DNA of 64,000 nt, taken from Lysobacter_C viscosus. Lineage in GTDB: Bacteria > Pseudomonadota > Gammaproteobacteria > Xanthomonadales > Xanthomonadaceae. A program made the position numbers and the translations under genes. The stretch is taken from NCBI RefSeq assembly GCF_046600715.1, contig NZ_JBJMAV010000003.1, positions 1 through 64,000 on the forward strand, written 5' to 3'. Position 1 is the stretch's first letter. Each line of letters starts with the position of its first letter. Positions 36,797-46,088 of the stretch are shown here, in pieces. The notes beneath the pieces are model-generated. The model made no database searches. It was not told the DNA's origin and saw only the letters and a program-made list of their open reading frames with translations.

Positions 36797-37279
36797 ATGC
36801 TTGCACTGACAAATAGAGCGTATCCGGATAGGAACGTTAGCGAGAAGGAACAAAGACTGATCGCGCGCGCAGTAGCCGTGTTGCAGCGACGGATGGTCGG
36901 CGGCGAGCCCCTATCGAGCCCGGATGCGGCAGGCGAGTTTCTGCGCCTGCGGCTTGCGCCGCTGGACCGCGAGGTCTTCTTCCTGCTGCTCTTGGATACC
37001 CGTCATCGCGTAGTCGCGGCGGAGATGGTCTTCATGGGCACCATCGACGGCGCGGAGGTTCACCCGCGGATAGTGGCGAGGCTGGCTCTGAAGCACAACG
37101 CAGCAGCCGTCATCTGTGCTCACAACCATCCGTCCCAGAATCCGGAGCCATCGGCTGCCGACCGTGCGGTAACGGCGCGCCTCAAACAGGCGCTGGCGCT
37201 GCTGGACATCCGGCTCTTGGACCACTTCGTCGTAACGGCGGCAGGCTGCACGAGCTTGGCAGCGCGGGGCTGGGTGTGA
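36797..37279 (+). CDS. RadC family (JAB/MPN-domain) protein
   Basis: A 160-residue protein, short relative to chromosomal RadC because it lacks the full N-terminal HhH region. The JAMM metal site is complete: AEMVFMGT (Glu), CAHNHPSQNPEPSAAD (H-x-H-P-x7-S-x2-D). RadC-like proteins are common on integrative elements; their activity in recombination is unproven. Its stop overlaps the next GTG start by 4 bp. Confidence 0.88.
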   Translation: MLALTNRAYPDRNVSEKEQRLIARAVAVLQRRMVGGEPLSSPDAAGEFLRLRLAPLDREVFFLLLLDTRHRVVAAEMVFMGTIDGAEVHPRIVARLALKHNAAAVICAHNHPSQNPEPSAADRAVTARLKQALALLDIRLLDHFVVTAAGCTSLAARGWV

Positions 37280-38297
37280 CTAGTCAGGGGCTCCCAGCCA
37301 GACCCACTAGCGATAACACCCACTTATCGCTACTCACCGACATCGGATGTGGGGAACCGCGGTCATCCGGCAACCAACTGCATCGCGGCCTACCGGGCGA
37401 CGAGCTCGTCAACGGCTACATCGATGCATGTTGGGCCAAGGCGACGAAGCGGGCTTATGCCAGCGATGTGCGGGACTTTATGGCTTGGGGAGGAGCTCTA
37501 CCGGCATCGCCAGAATGCTTGGCTCGTTACCTTGCGGAGCGTGCATCGCGACTGTCCCCGGCAACACTGGCGAGGAGGCTGGTCGGATCGGCTCCGCCCA
37601 TGTGCTGGCCGGATTCCGCGACCCAACCAAAGATCCTTTGCCGGGAATGGTGCTCAAGGGAATCCGCCGGACACATGGTGTCGTACAGCGACGTGCGTTG
37701 CCGCTCGACCCTCGAAGGCTGCGGCAGGCATGGAACATATTCAGCTCGCTGCGCAGCACGCGCGACAAGGCGCTGGTCTTGCTCGGCTTCTCGACCGCCT
37801 TCCGCCGGTCCGAGCTGGTGGGGCTGGACATCGACGATCTATGTTGGTCGGAGCGTGGCCTCACCATTCGTTTGCGCAATTCCAAGACGGATCAGGAAAG
37901 GGCGTCCAGGTTGGTGGCCGTTCCATGGGCCGGAGCGGGCCCCTGCGCTGCGCTGGCGGTGATGCACTGGATAGAAGCTAGCAAGATCAAGCAAGGAGGC
38001 CTGTTCCGATCCATTAACGCCCAAGGCACGCTCGGGGAGCGTTTGAGTGCGCAGTCCGTCAACGGGATCGTCAAGACCTTGGTCAGCCTTGAAGGCATGC
38101 CGGTCGATCGTATATCCGCCCACAGCTTGAGGGCAGGATTCGTCACGGCAGCCGTCGATGCGGGGGTCGACCTAGCCTCTATCCAGAAGCAAACGGGGCA
38201 TGCGTCGCTGGACGCTCTTGCGCGATACATCCGGGGTGTGGATCCGTTCGTACAGAACGCGAACGCCAAAATTGGCTCCAGCGGGCACTTCAACTAG
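37276..38297 (+). pseudogene. second tyrosine recombinase, frameshifted
   Basis: The GTG at 37276 opens a frame with a SAM-like core-binding domain (ATKRAYASDVRDFMAWGG; ARYLAERASRLSPATLARRL). At about 37582-37584 the family continues in another frame: RIGSAHVLAGFRDPTKDP, STAFRRSELVGLDIDDL (Arg), IRLRNSKTDQ (Lys), SAHSLRAGFVTAA (HxLR), QTGHASLDALARYIRG (His, Tyr). Adding one base at the junction would give a normal XerC/D-like integrase. The catalytic half from 37585 on is intact. It may be a sequencing error or a true inactivation. Its 5' end overlaps radC by 4 bp. Confidence 0.8.
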
Positions 38298-38333
38298 GCG
38301 TAGTGGGACCGAGGCGGACCCGTCACCCTAGAA

Positions 38334-41246
38334 TCATGTCGTCGCTAGCTCCACGGTCACATCCGTGGGCCGATCCTTGACCCGGACGCCATATCGAATG
38401 CGGCGCTTGATCTTGTTCTTCGGAAAGAACAAGGAAAAGCCCATCGTTGGGATTTGACCTTTTTCGGAGCGAGCGAGAACTGGATACACAAGCATTACTG
38501 CATTACCGGCGCTTAGTAGCGCCCGCGTCGCCGAGTTCTCTGGCGTAACCTTGTCATTGATCCCGGACAGCATCTCTGCAACGGCCACATGACGCGATTC
38601 GGTAAAGACATTGTATCGTCGCTGCCCATCTCCGACCCTTTCGCGCCGGCGAATCGAAAAGCTCCCTATGTCCGGAACAATCCACGTTTTCCCCTCGATT
38701 TCATTCGCGAACTGCGGAGCAAGGATTACCCACCTTTCAATCTGGGGATCACCGTGCATCCCCTCGACGTACTCGCGAATCAAGGGCAGCTGCCCTTGAT
38801 CCTGGAGAGTTGGGCCGAATTTGTAGCTATGCAGGAAACGCTTCATATCGTCGGGCGTTGCAATCCCCGAAAACGCCTTGAACTCTACCGGTTTGCCGTC
38901 CTGCTTCGTGACCAAGACTGTTTCGGAAGCTGATGCACTTTTAAGCAGGGTCTTCATTGCCCGCTCATTCGTCCCCTTGATGCCGCCGTCAGTGGAAGCG
39001 ATCGTGCTTTGCTTTTGCTCCTCGCCGAAGTTCACGAACAGCACCTTTGCGTTGTACATCTTGTTCTTCGACGTCGGCATGAGCATGTGACTGGGAACGA
39101 GCGGCGGAATCTGCTTGGGCGTTAGCCGTTCATCGCCTTGGAGTCGCGAGTACATCCGGAGCTGAGATCTGAACTCCTCTTCGTCGTCGCAGACGCCACG
39201 GAATGCCTCGTAGAGATCTATTCGTTCTTTCTTCCCCTTCGGCTCATCGGTTCCGATGTAGAGACGTACTAAATCGCGATAGCCCTCGCGATAACCGAAC
39301 CAGCGTCCCATTTGCATCAAGGTGTCCGCAGCGCCGGCGACACGCCGGTAGTAGCTAATGGTTAGTCCTTCGACCGTATAGCCGCGGGAGAGCTTGGCAC
39401 CGCCGACAATAATTTTCCAAACACTGGACTTGTCGAAATCCGGCGGATTTTCGCGATCGTCCCCGTTGAGAACCAAGGTGCAAGCCCCACCCGCAACGAT
39501 TCTGGCTACGCAAGCGCCTATGAACGGTTTGAGATCGGAGAACGCGGCTGGAACGGAGCCGTCATCATGGCGGCCTCCAGCGCAGACAAGTCGGTAGTCG
39601 GACCCCCACAAGGTTCTCAAGCGCCCGAAGCCTTCGCCTCCAGTCGCGTAAGCCGCGTGGGCGAACAGCGAGTCGATCATGGTCTTGAGCAGGCGATGCT
39701 CCCTGACGCTAGTTGTCAGGTGGACAAGCATGGTGTGGTGCTTGTATTTCCTCCCATCCATGGCTTCACGGAACAGCTTAAGCGCGCCGGAGAGAACGAA
39801 TGCATCGATGGCGCCAGGAAGATTCTCGGATTCTCCGTCTTCACCCTTCACAGGCCTAACGTAGCAGCCGTAGTTGGTTTGCGGATCGGGGCCCTTCTTT
39901 GGGGTCTCAGGCGGGTCGTAGAAGTCCTGCACCCCCATATATCCTTCGGGCCGGGGAAGTGAAGACAGAAAATTGGACGGGAATAGATCTTCGGCGTCGT
40001 CCGGGCTAACGAACACGTTGGCAAATGGCGTTGCGGTATACCCAATGTACTGGCCACGCTGCAATACGGACAAAATATCGACAACCAGTCCGTTAATTGT
40101 GGTGCGTTTCTTCTGCTCTTTTTTGTTTGGGTTAATCGAGTTGAGGGATGCCTGGTCTGACTCGTCATCAATGATGATCGAAGGAACTTCGGCCCACGGT
40201 GTCCCTGCCGCCTGTGCTTGCTTTAGTGCCTCGAGAAGGTTGGTCAGCGGAGTCTTATTCTTCTTGATAACGATGAGTTTGACCGGGTGCCTTCCAAGAT
40301 TGCGCGGATGATTGAACGGCAGGGACGGATCTACCTTATGAAAACGTAGCCTGGCTAGGTCCCCTATCGGATTACGGAAGTCCTGTGCGCTGGTGGTCAG
40401 TCGGTCAATATTGAACTCGCCGGCCCGCTCCGGGATGTCACCGTGGCTATTGAACTCCGCCCAGTCGTCATCCGCACTATATTCGTCGCCACTGACTTGG
40501 AGGATTTCACTTCCGACCAGCTCTTTGTCGATACGTCGCTGGGTCTGGTTGCGGAGACTATTCTGCAACCCAGCCAGAACAATCACCAAGCGATACCCTG
40601 CGTCGATGGCCTTGGCGATAACCCCGGTAAAATTTGCCGTCTTTCCCGACTGGACATATCCGACTACCAGTCCCCGCGTGCTGCGGGCGTCACCGTCCAG
40701 CGGGTCTCGCAAGTCCGATACAACGTCACTACTGGTAGAATCAAGGACGGCGACGTTCTTCGAATCCCACTGCTTTGGATGCAGAAGATATCGCTCGTAA
40801 CTCCTCCAATAGAACACATTCTTTTCGCGTCTCTGCTCGTCATACCAGCTCGGACCGCCGGGCTCGTCCGCTGTGATGCGTATTGGCTGCTCTATTCTTG
40901 GATAAACTGGAAATATGCGGCTAATCTGTTCTTCTTCGGTCGCGGTTAGCTGGAGTAGTTTAGACAGCAGGTGACGTCTTGCGTCCGAGCTGGGCTCGGT
41001 TTCGTTGCTCCACTCCCATTCAGGCCGGTAGTCCCACAGGGAAATCATCCCGTGGAAGTACTGGCGGACATGGGTTTCGTTGGAGGTAGGTTGGAGCCAC
41101 TCGATGAATTCCGGAATCGACAAGGCTTGATCGAGATCGAATTTTTTCGACCACTCGGTCAGCTTGGTCGAAAGGCCAACCGGCCGTCCGATCAGCTCCT
41201 TGATTTCTCGGAGTGCTTTTAGGGCGACGGTCGAGCGGTCAGGCAT
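38334..41246 (-). CDS. Z1-domain SF2 helicase of a paraMORC restriction system
   Basis: A 970-residue protein from the ATG at 41246, which overlaps the upstream stop by 8 bp (ATGCCTGA). The first SF2 motor half has Walker A GYVQSGKTANFTG near residue 200 and Walker B IIIDDESDQAS near 360. The second half has the Z1 hallmark KLSRGYTVEGLTISYYRR and TLMQMGRWFGYREGYRDL near 630. The Z1 domain (PF10593) was defined in restriction-modification neighbourhoods beside GHKL ATPases. It is the last gene of the operon GHKL-DUF4420-Z1. It probably translocates or remodels DNA for the nuclease subunit. Confidence 0.86.
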   Translation of the reverse strand: MPDRSTVALKALREIKELIGRPVGLSTKLTEWSKKFDLDQALSIPEFIEWLQPTSNETHVRQYFHGMISLWDYRPEWEWSNETEPSSDARRHLLSKLLQLTATEEEQISRIFPVYPRIEQPIRITADEPGGPSWYDEQRREKNVFYWRSYERYLLHPKQWDSKNVAVLDSTSSDVVSDLRDPLDGDARSTRGLVVGYVQSGKTANFTGVIAKAIDAGYRLVIVLAGLQNSLRNQTQRRIDKELVGSEILQVSGDEYSADDDWAEFNSHGDIPERAGEFNIDRLTTSAQDFRNPIGDLARLRFHKVDPSLPFNHPRNLGRHPVKLIVIKKNKTPLTNLLEALKQAQAAGTPWAEVPSIIIDDESDQASLNSINPNKKEQKKRTTINGLVVDILSVLQRGQYIGYTATPFANVFVSPDDAEDLFPSNFLSSLPRPEGYMGVQDFYDPPETPKKGPDPQTNYGCYVRPVKGEDGESENLPGAIDAFVLSGALKLFREAMDGRKYKHHTMLVHLTTSVREHRLLKTMIDSLFAHAAYATGGEGFGRLRTLWGSDYRLVCAGGRHDDGSVPAAFSDLKPFIGACVARIVAGGACTLVLNGDDRENPPDFDKSSVWKIIVGGAKLSRGYTVEGLTISYYRRVAGAADTLMQMGRWFGYREGYRDLVRLYIGTDEPKGKKERIDLYEAFRGVCDDEEEFRSQLRMYSRLQGDERLTPKQIPPLVPSHMLMPTSKNKMYNAKVLFVNFGEEQKQSTIASTDGGIKGTNERAMKTLLKSASASETVLVTKQDGKPVEFKAFSGIATPDDMKRFLHSYKFGPTLQDQGQLPLIREYVEGMHGDPQIERWVILAPQFANEIEGKTWIVPDIGSFSIRRRERVGDGQRRYNVFTESRHVAVAEMLSGINDKVTPENSATRALLSAGNAVMLVYPVLARSEKGQIPTMGFSLFFPKNKIKRRIRYGVRVKDRPTDVTVELATT

Positions 41247-42246
41247 ATAGATCTCCGGAATCGGGCGAACGGAGAGCGTCGTGCGCGCAGTGCGAATCAA
41301 GCGGTGTACCCATTCCATCGAGGTTGACTGTGTAGATCACCTTGCGGATGCGCTTGAGCGACGAACTCGAAAGTACGCAGGAAAGAGAGTCCAAGGTGAG
41401 ACGGGGAAATCCATCATCGACTGGGATCAAGGTCGGGTTCGACCGCAGGCAGTACCGGTCCAAATAAGAGGACGCATGGCTGTAGCCAACACCGGCGAGC
41501 ATTTCGTTAAACTTTTTCAGCGAAGCCGGATTCCCGGAAAGGAGCAGGGAAATCCTCTCGACGGCATCCCGTAAACTTGCACCGGGGCCCCCTCCTGCAG
41601 GCTTCAACTGTATGGAGATGACGGAGAGAGTGCGGCGTCCGTAAGTGACGAGCTGCTGAAGACCACTGATTGCATGGTCGCGGGAATGCGATAACGTCGC
41701 CTTTACTTCCAAATCATCAATCGGTAACCGGAAGTCATGCTGTTCCGAAGAGGGGCCGGTCCAGCAACTGATGGCGCCGGGTCCGAGGTTCTGCAAAATG
41801 CGCCAGACGACCCATAGCTCTCCCAGAAGCCCTATTTCCCGATTTCTGTCCATGAAGGTGGGCATGCGTAGAAGGGCGTCCCACGCCGCGAGCTCGCCCT
41901 CGATAACATCGGGAAAAGCTTCTCCGCTTTGCTCGGCGCGGTACACGACCCCGCACAGAAAGTAGTACACCTCGCGAAGAAGCGGTGCGGATGTCGCACC
42001 TACTTGATAGTACAACTGATTTCCGATATTCCGAAAGGAGACACTGATTACGTTGGTCGGGGAAGGGGAGGGAAGTGTCTGTTGCACGATAGCGGGACAA
42101 AGCAGCCAGATAGCGCCCTCGTTTGGCTCCGCGATCAGGGTGAATTTTCGTGACGTGGTCAGCCCCCATCGATGCGGAGCATCGGATGCCAGCGCAACTT
42201 CGATCTCCTCGAATCGTGGCAGTCCAAAGGTATCTACGCCTGACAC
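41239..42246 (-). CDS. PD-(D/E)XK motif nuclease (DUF4420)
   Basis: A 335-residue protein from a GTG at 42246 inside the end of the GHKL gene (13-bp overlap). The frame is open further upstream but that part is GHKL shadow. The nuclease core lies at about 165-230: REIGLLGELWVVWRIL with the GE pair, then HDFRLPIDDLEVKAT, giving D ... ExK. This is the DUF4420 (PD-(D/E)XK) family that accompanies Z1 helicases. It is the likely DNA-cleaving subunit. Its stop overlaps the Z1 start by 8 bp. Confidence 0.82.
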   Translation of the reverse strand: MSGVDTFGLPRFEEIEVALASDAPHRWGLTTSRKFTLIAEPNEGAIWLLCPAIVQQTLPSPSPTNVISVSFRNIGNQLYYQVGATSAPLLREVYYFLCGVVYRAEQSGEAFPDVIEGELAAWDALLRMPTFMDRNREIGLLGELWVVWRILQNLGPGAISCWTGPSSEQHDFRLPIDDLEVKATLSHSRDHAISGLQQLVTYGRRTLSVISIQLKPAGGGPGASLRDAVERISLLLSGNPASLKKFNEMLAGVGYSHASSYLDRYCLRSNPTLIPVDDGFPRLTLDSLSCVLSSSSLKRIRKVIYTVNLDGMGTPLDSHCAHDALRSPDSGDLYA

Positions 42247-43727
42247 TTGAGCGCCTCCAGCAACACGCCATTCAGGGTCTCGATACGCTCCCTGAGTTTC
42301 TTTGAAACGCGGCCCGCACTCAGTAGGTCTTGGACTGCGAAAAAGAGCATTGTCTTGAATACAGGGGCATCGGTGACCGAATTTCTCCCCCCAGTGATCG
42401 AGCTTCGATAGGTCGAATTGACGCTCAGTAGGCGTTCGTCGGCGTCGTAGCTGAAGACACATTCGGAATCAAGTCGCTCCCACTTGATATCGATCGGATG
42501 CGTAGAGAAATTCTCAGAAGCTCCTGCAAGCAGCCGTTTCATCTTTTTCGACAGCGCTACGGGAATTCCTGATTTCGGAAAGAACACCACATCTTCCGCC
42601 TGAGGCGCATTTCGATAAACGTCCTGTGCAGCCTTAACATATTCAGGGAAAGTCGTGTTGCCAGCTTTGGATGCCTTTACCGCGTCTATGAACTCGGTCG
42701 GAACATTGAAGTCATTCTTCTGTACCGACAGGCGAAAAGACGAATCAAGATCGGGCGGCATCTCGATCAGCACGCGTGCCAGAGAAGAGTGTGGCTCCGA
42801 GTCCGACTGGAGGTTGTGCCATCCCCCAGCCTTGATGAGCCGGTCATTTCTGTAGAAGTAGAAGCCCTGACGCTCGGCGACCTTGCCCGATCCCAGCCTG
42901 TAATTCGGATCCTTCGACTTCGCAGGCCAGATGTGAGCTATTGCCTTCACCTTTGTGTTCCCGACTTCGAGTTCAAAGGTTGCCGGGTACCCCTTCCTGC
43001 CTGATTTCGGATACCGGAAAGGATCCAGTGGATCCACCTGAATCTGCGTGTCTGGTGGGTTGCCGAGTCCCTTAGTCACGTCAATTACGATCAGCAGATC
43101 TTCGGATTGGAGGAATCGATGGAATCGCAGGCCAAGATCGACCTTCAGCTCCATGATCGTCTTCTGTAGGTTTCTGCTGAAGTCGCTCATGGCCGACTGC
43201 AATGAATCGAGCTTGTCGAGGATTACGGTCGTTCCCGACGTTCGCAGGTCAGCCGGAGACCAATCGATATTCAGGATTTCTCCTGCTTGAACAGCATCTA
43301 GCTCTTCCAGTCGCCAATCGTCCTTGATCGACTCAATGGTCCATCGACGCCCTGAGCTTTTCCCGGCCTTGCGGCTGAGCACGGACAGAGCTTTGCACTG
43401 ACTGAACGCCGCAGCCTTAAGCCCGATTCCGTATTTTCCGAGATCGTTCTTTCTGTGGGGCTGCCTGACGCCGTATTGCATGGCTCTATGCAGTTCGTCA
43501 GAGAGCATGCCGTGGCCATCGTCAGCGATGATGATCTGGTTGATTCGGTCCTTGCCGCAGATGAATCGGACAAGGACAGTCTTCGCTTCGGCATCAATGG
43601 AATTGTCGATGATGTCCGAGAGCGCTTCTTCGAGCGAGTACCCGATTCGGCTCATGAAGGCGGCGGTCCCTTCCGGATCCGGCGGGAGCCGCTTGTTGGA
43701 AATCGAGTCGGGTAGAGTGAGTGACAC
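42234..43727 (-). CDS. GHKL ATPase, paraMORC/MutL-like
   Basis: A 497-residue protein from the GTG at 43727, which has GGAG 8-9 bp upstream. The GHKL motifs are complete: N box EALSDIIDNSIDAEA near residue 35, G1 ADDGHGM near 67, G2 KYGIGLKAAAFS near 95. An S5-like second domain and a C-terminal helical part follow. Closest in context to the paraMORC GHKL proteins of restriction-modification clusters (Iyer, Abhiman and Aravind 2008). It may clamp DNA in an ATP-dependent way and gate the Z1 motor and nuclease. First gene of its operon. Confidence 0.82.
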   Translation of the reverse strand: MSLTLPDSISNKRLPPDPEGTAAFMSRIGYSLEEALSDIIDNSIDAEAKTVLVRFICGKDRINQIIIADDGHGMLSDELHRAMQYGVRQPHRKNDLGKYGIGLKAAAFSQCKALSVLSRKAGKSSGRRWTIESIKDDWRLEELDAVQAGEILNIDWSPADLRTSGTTVILDKLDSLQSAMSDFSRNLQKTIMELKVDLGLRFHRFLQSEDLLIVIDVTKGLGNPPDTQIQVDPLDPFRYPKSGRKGYPATFELEVGNTKVKAIAHIWPAKSKDPNYRLGSGKVAERQGFYFYRNDRLIKAGGWHNLQSDSEPHSSLARVLIEMPPDLDSSFRLSVQKNDFNVPTEFIDAVKASKAGNTTFPEYVKAAQDVYRNAPQAEDVVFFPKSGIPVALSKKMKRLLAGASENFSTHPIDIKWERLDSECVFSYDADERLLSVNSTYRSSITGGRNSVTDAPVFKTMLFFAVQDLLSAGRVSKKLRERIETLNGVLLEALKCQA

Positions 43728-43939
43728 GCGGCTTCTCCATGCTGACGTACAGCTAGGCGCAGGCGGGTCCCTGCGTTGCTGTCCGGTCTGAAAATTGGTC
43801 CCCGCGAATGCAATAGCATAAGTAGTTGATACCCGGCAATCGAGAGCGAGGTGCCGGTCTTGGGCCTTGCAATTCTCCCCGGTCATGAGATCCTGGCGCT
43901 GTCTCAAGTGCTGCTACCGCCTAGGCCAAACTTCTCTCC
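43728..43939. promoter_or_regulatory. divergent regulatory region between GHKL operon and methyltransferase
   Basis: 212 bp between the two divergent starts, which must contain both promoters and so could coordinate modification with restriction. No convincing -35/-10 pair, operator or regulator gene is seen. The methyltransferase ATG has no recognisable ribosome site, so its message may be leaderless. Confidence 0.45.
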
Positions 43940-45463
43940 ATGCAAATTCCGGTAGTTGACATCTTCGCGGGTCCGGGGGGACTGGGCGAAGGCTTCTCTG
44001 GCTACGTCGCACCGGGCCGGACCAGGCCGTTCCGAATCGCCGTCTCCGCTGAGATGGAAGAAAATGCGTGGCTAACCCTTCGCCTGAGAGCTTTTTTCCG
44101 TCAGTTCGCCCCCGGCGACGTCCCTGAGAGCTACTACGAGTACCTGGCAGGTAGACGAACCGAGCCTTCCACGCCTCGCACTCATCAGAAGTGGATTGCT
44201 GCTGGTAAGGAAGCTCTCCAACTCGAGCTCGGTAAGCCCGCCCACGACAGCATTCTGCGCGCGCGCGTTGCTGAAGTAGCAAGCAAGGATGAGCCGTGGG
44301 TGCTGATCGGAGGTCCGCCGTGCCAAGCATATTCGCTGGTCGGTCGCGCACGGAATCGGGGCATCGCCGGTTACCGACCAGAAGACGACAAGCGCTACAA
44401 GCTCTATCAGCACTACCGCAAGCTGCTTGCTGAGTTCCGCCCGACTGTGTTTGTGATGGAAAACGTCAAGGGTCTTCTCTCCGCCAAGGCCGAAGGCAAG
44501 TCAGTTTTCGAGGAGATCGCCGAGAGCCTCCAGCGTCCGGGCGGAAAAAATGGGCCCAGCTATCGCCTAGTTCCCCTGGTCATGCCGAAGGGGGGGCTGC
44601 AAAAGGGAAGCGAGGATCCGCGCAGCTTCATCCTGCGAGCTGAAACCCTAGGCGTTCCACAGGCGCGCCATCGAGTGATCCTGATGGGTATCCGCGACGA
44701 CCTTTCGATTGGCGCTGGAAAATTCCTCATACCCAGTGACGAGCGTTGCACGGTCTCCGATGTCATCGGTGGGTTTCCGACCCTGCGAAGCGGCCTGAGA
44801 ATCGACGGGAAGGAAGTGATCGTCGAAAACTGGGCAAAGAAAGCGGCTGAGTTGTTACGCGACACCGCGAAGGTCACCGAAGATCGGAGCGTCAAAGCCC
44901 ATTTGCGCAAGCTCGCAACTGAAGCCGCAAAGCAAGGGGACCCCGGCAGAGGGGCGCTTCGGCTGCCCCGTTCGGCTGGTTGTGACATGGTGCCGCAGCA
45001 CTTGGCCTCATGGCTCCTCGACCGGAGGCTCGATACCCTACTCAACCACGAGACACGCAGCCACCAGTCGGAGGATCTTCAGCGCTACGCGTTCGTGTCG
45101 GCCTTCGGCGATGTGCGCGGGCGTTCACCCCGCGGCGCAGCAGAGTTCCCTGAGGAACTGCACCCAAAACACAAGAACTGGAAGAGCGGCAAGTTCGTCG
45201 ACCGCTTCAAAGTGCAACTGGAAGACAACCCAAGCCTGACGATCACCAGTCACCTGAAGAAGGACGGACACTACTTCATCCATCCCGATCCGGGTCAGAT
45301 GCGCAGTATCACTGTTCGAGAAGCCGCGCGCTTGCAGACGTTTCCCGACAACTACTTCTTCGAGGGAACGCAGGGCTGGCAATACGGGCAAGTCGGCAAT
45401 GCCGTACCCCCGTGGATGGCGCGACAGATTGCATCTGTTGTGTACGCTTACTTGAGAGGCTGA
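43940..45463 (+). CDS. C5-cytosine DNA methyltransferase
   Basis: A 507-residue Dcm-type enzyme. Motif I is VVDIFAGPGGLGEGF at the N-terminus. Motif IV GGPPCQAYSLVGRARN has catalytic Cys128. Motif VI is FVMENVKGLL, motif VIII PQARHRVILMGIRDD, and motif X GQVGNAVPPWMARQIA. The target-recognition region between VIII and X is long (about 200 residues), so the recognition site cannot be guessed. It should protect host DNA from the divergent GHKL-DUF4420-Z1 operon. Its 3' end overlaps the convergent vsr by 16 bp. Confidence 0.94.
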   Translation: MQIPVVDIFAGPGGLGEGFSGYVAPGRTRPFRIAVSAEMEENAWLTLRLRAFFRQFAPGDVPESYYEYLAGRRTEPSTPRTHQKWIAAGKEALQLELGKPAHDSILRARVAEVASKDEPWVLIGGPPCQAYSLVGRARNRGIAGYRPEDDKRYKLYQHYRKLLAEFRPTVFVMENVKGLLSAKAEGKSVFEEIAESLQRPGGKNGPSYRLVPLVMPKGGLQKGSEDPRSFILRAETLGVPQARHRVILMGIRDDLSIGAGKFLIPSDERCTVSDVIGGFPTLRSGLRIDGKEVIVENWAKKAAELLRDTAKVTEDRSVKAHLRKLATEAAKQGDPGRGALRLPRSAGCDMVPQHLASWLLDRRLDTLLNHETRSHQSEDLQRYAFVSAFGDVRGRSPRGAAEFPEELHPKHKNWKSGKFVDRFKVQLEDNPSLTITSHLKKDGHYFIHPDPGQMRSITVREAARLQTFPDNYFFEGTQGWQYGQVGNAVPPWMARQIASVVYAYLRG

Positions 45464-45906
45464 GCCGGCCCGCGAAATTCGGCCTGTTGCACACCTGACC
45501 GTATCGCTTTTTCAAGGCTGTGCAGCGTGGGATCGGGTGCATCTCGCAGGGCACACTCCCAGACAACGAACACGCGCCAGCCAAGAGTCAGGAGAGCATC
45601 GACGGAGCGGGTATCCCTGGCTGCATTGCCGGCGATTTTTGATGTCCAGAATTCCGTTCTCGTCTTGGGCACGGTTGCATATCGACATCCGGCATGCCCG
45701 TGCCAGAAACAGCCATGGACAAATGTGACAGCCCGCCACCGCGGTAATACGAGATCAGGCTTGCCGGGCAGATCCTTGCACACTAGCCGGAAGCGCAAAC
45801 CGCAAGCGTGCAGGTAGCGGCGCACCTGTAGCTCCGGCTTTGTATCCCGGCCACGAATCGAGGCCATCATCCTGGATCGTACGACTGGTGAAACTACGTC
45901 GGTCAT
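45448..45906 (-). CDS. vsr: very short patch repair endonuclease Vsr
   Basis: A 152-residue mismatch endonuclease that nicks at T:G mismatches left by 5-methylcytosine deamination. The family core is intact: MMASIRGRDTKPEL at the N-terminus, LPGKPDLVLP (catalytic Asp), FVHGCFWHGHAGC with zinc/active-site residues, TRTEFWTSKI and LGWRVFVVWECAL. Its presence implies that the linked methyltransferase makes 5-methylcytosine. It is convergent with that gene. Confidence 0.95.
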   Translation of the reverse strand: MTDVVSPVVRSRMMASIRGRDTKPELQVRRYLHACGLRFRLVCKDLPGKPDLVLPRWRAVTFVHGCFWHGHAGCRYATVPKTRTEFWTSKIAGNAARDTRSVDALLTLGWRVFVVWECALRDAPDPTLHSLEKAIRSGVQQAEFRGPAQPLK

Positions 45907-46056
45907 GTCTGCTTTCGGCGGTGCTACCTGTCTTCGCTCATCCTAGTAGCGATTGCCGCTCATTGGCACAGCCAAAGCCGACGTAAGGTACGACTTGGAG
46001 ATGGCTACTGAAGCCAGCGAGATTCGGGCGCTGCCCAGGTGGGTGCGCCGGGGAAA

Positions 46057-46076
46057 GTGAGTAACATTGTGAGTAA
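46057..46076 (+). promoter_or_regulatory. right-end GTGAGTAA pair, candidate integrase arm sites
   Basis: GTGAGTAA at 46057-46064 and 46069-46076, with the same 12-bp period as the left-end pair at 26951/26963, about 65 bp inside the right att copy. The rest of 45907-46139 holds no gene that I can support. Confidence 0.6.
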
Positions 46077-46088
46077 CAATACGCTCAG

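Noticed and set aside
38334..45906. Classical type II restriction-modification, BREX or DISARM
   Set aside because: No BREX PglZ/BrxC proteins and no DISARM DrmA/DrmB pair are seen; GHKL, DUF4420 and Z1 together fit the paraMORC-type arrangement better.
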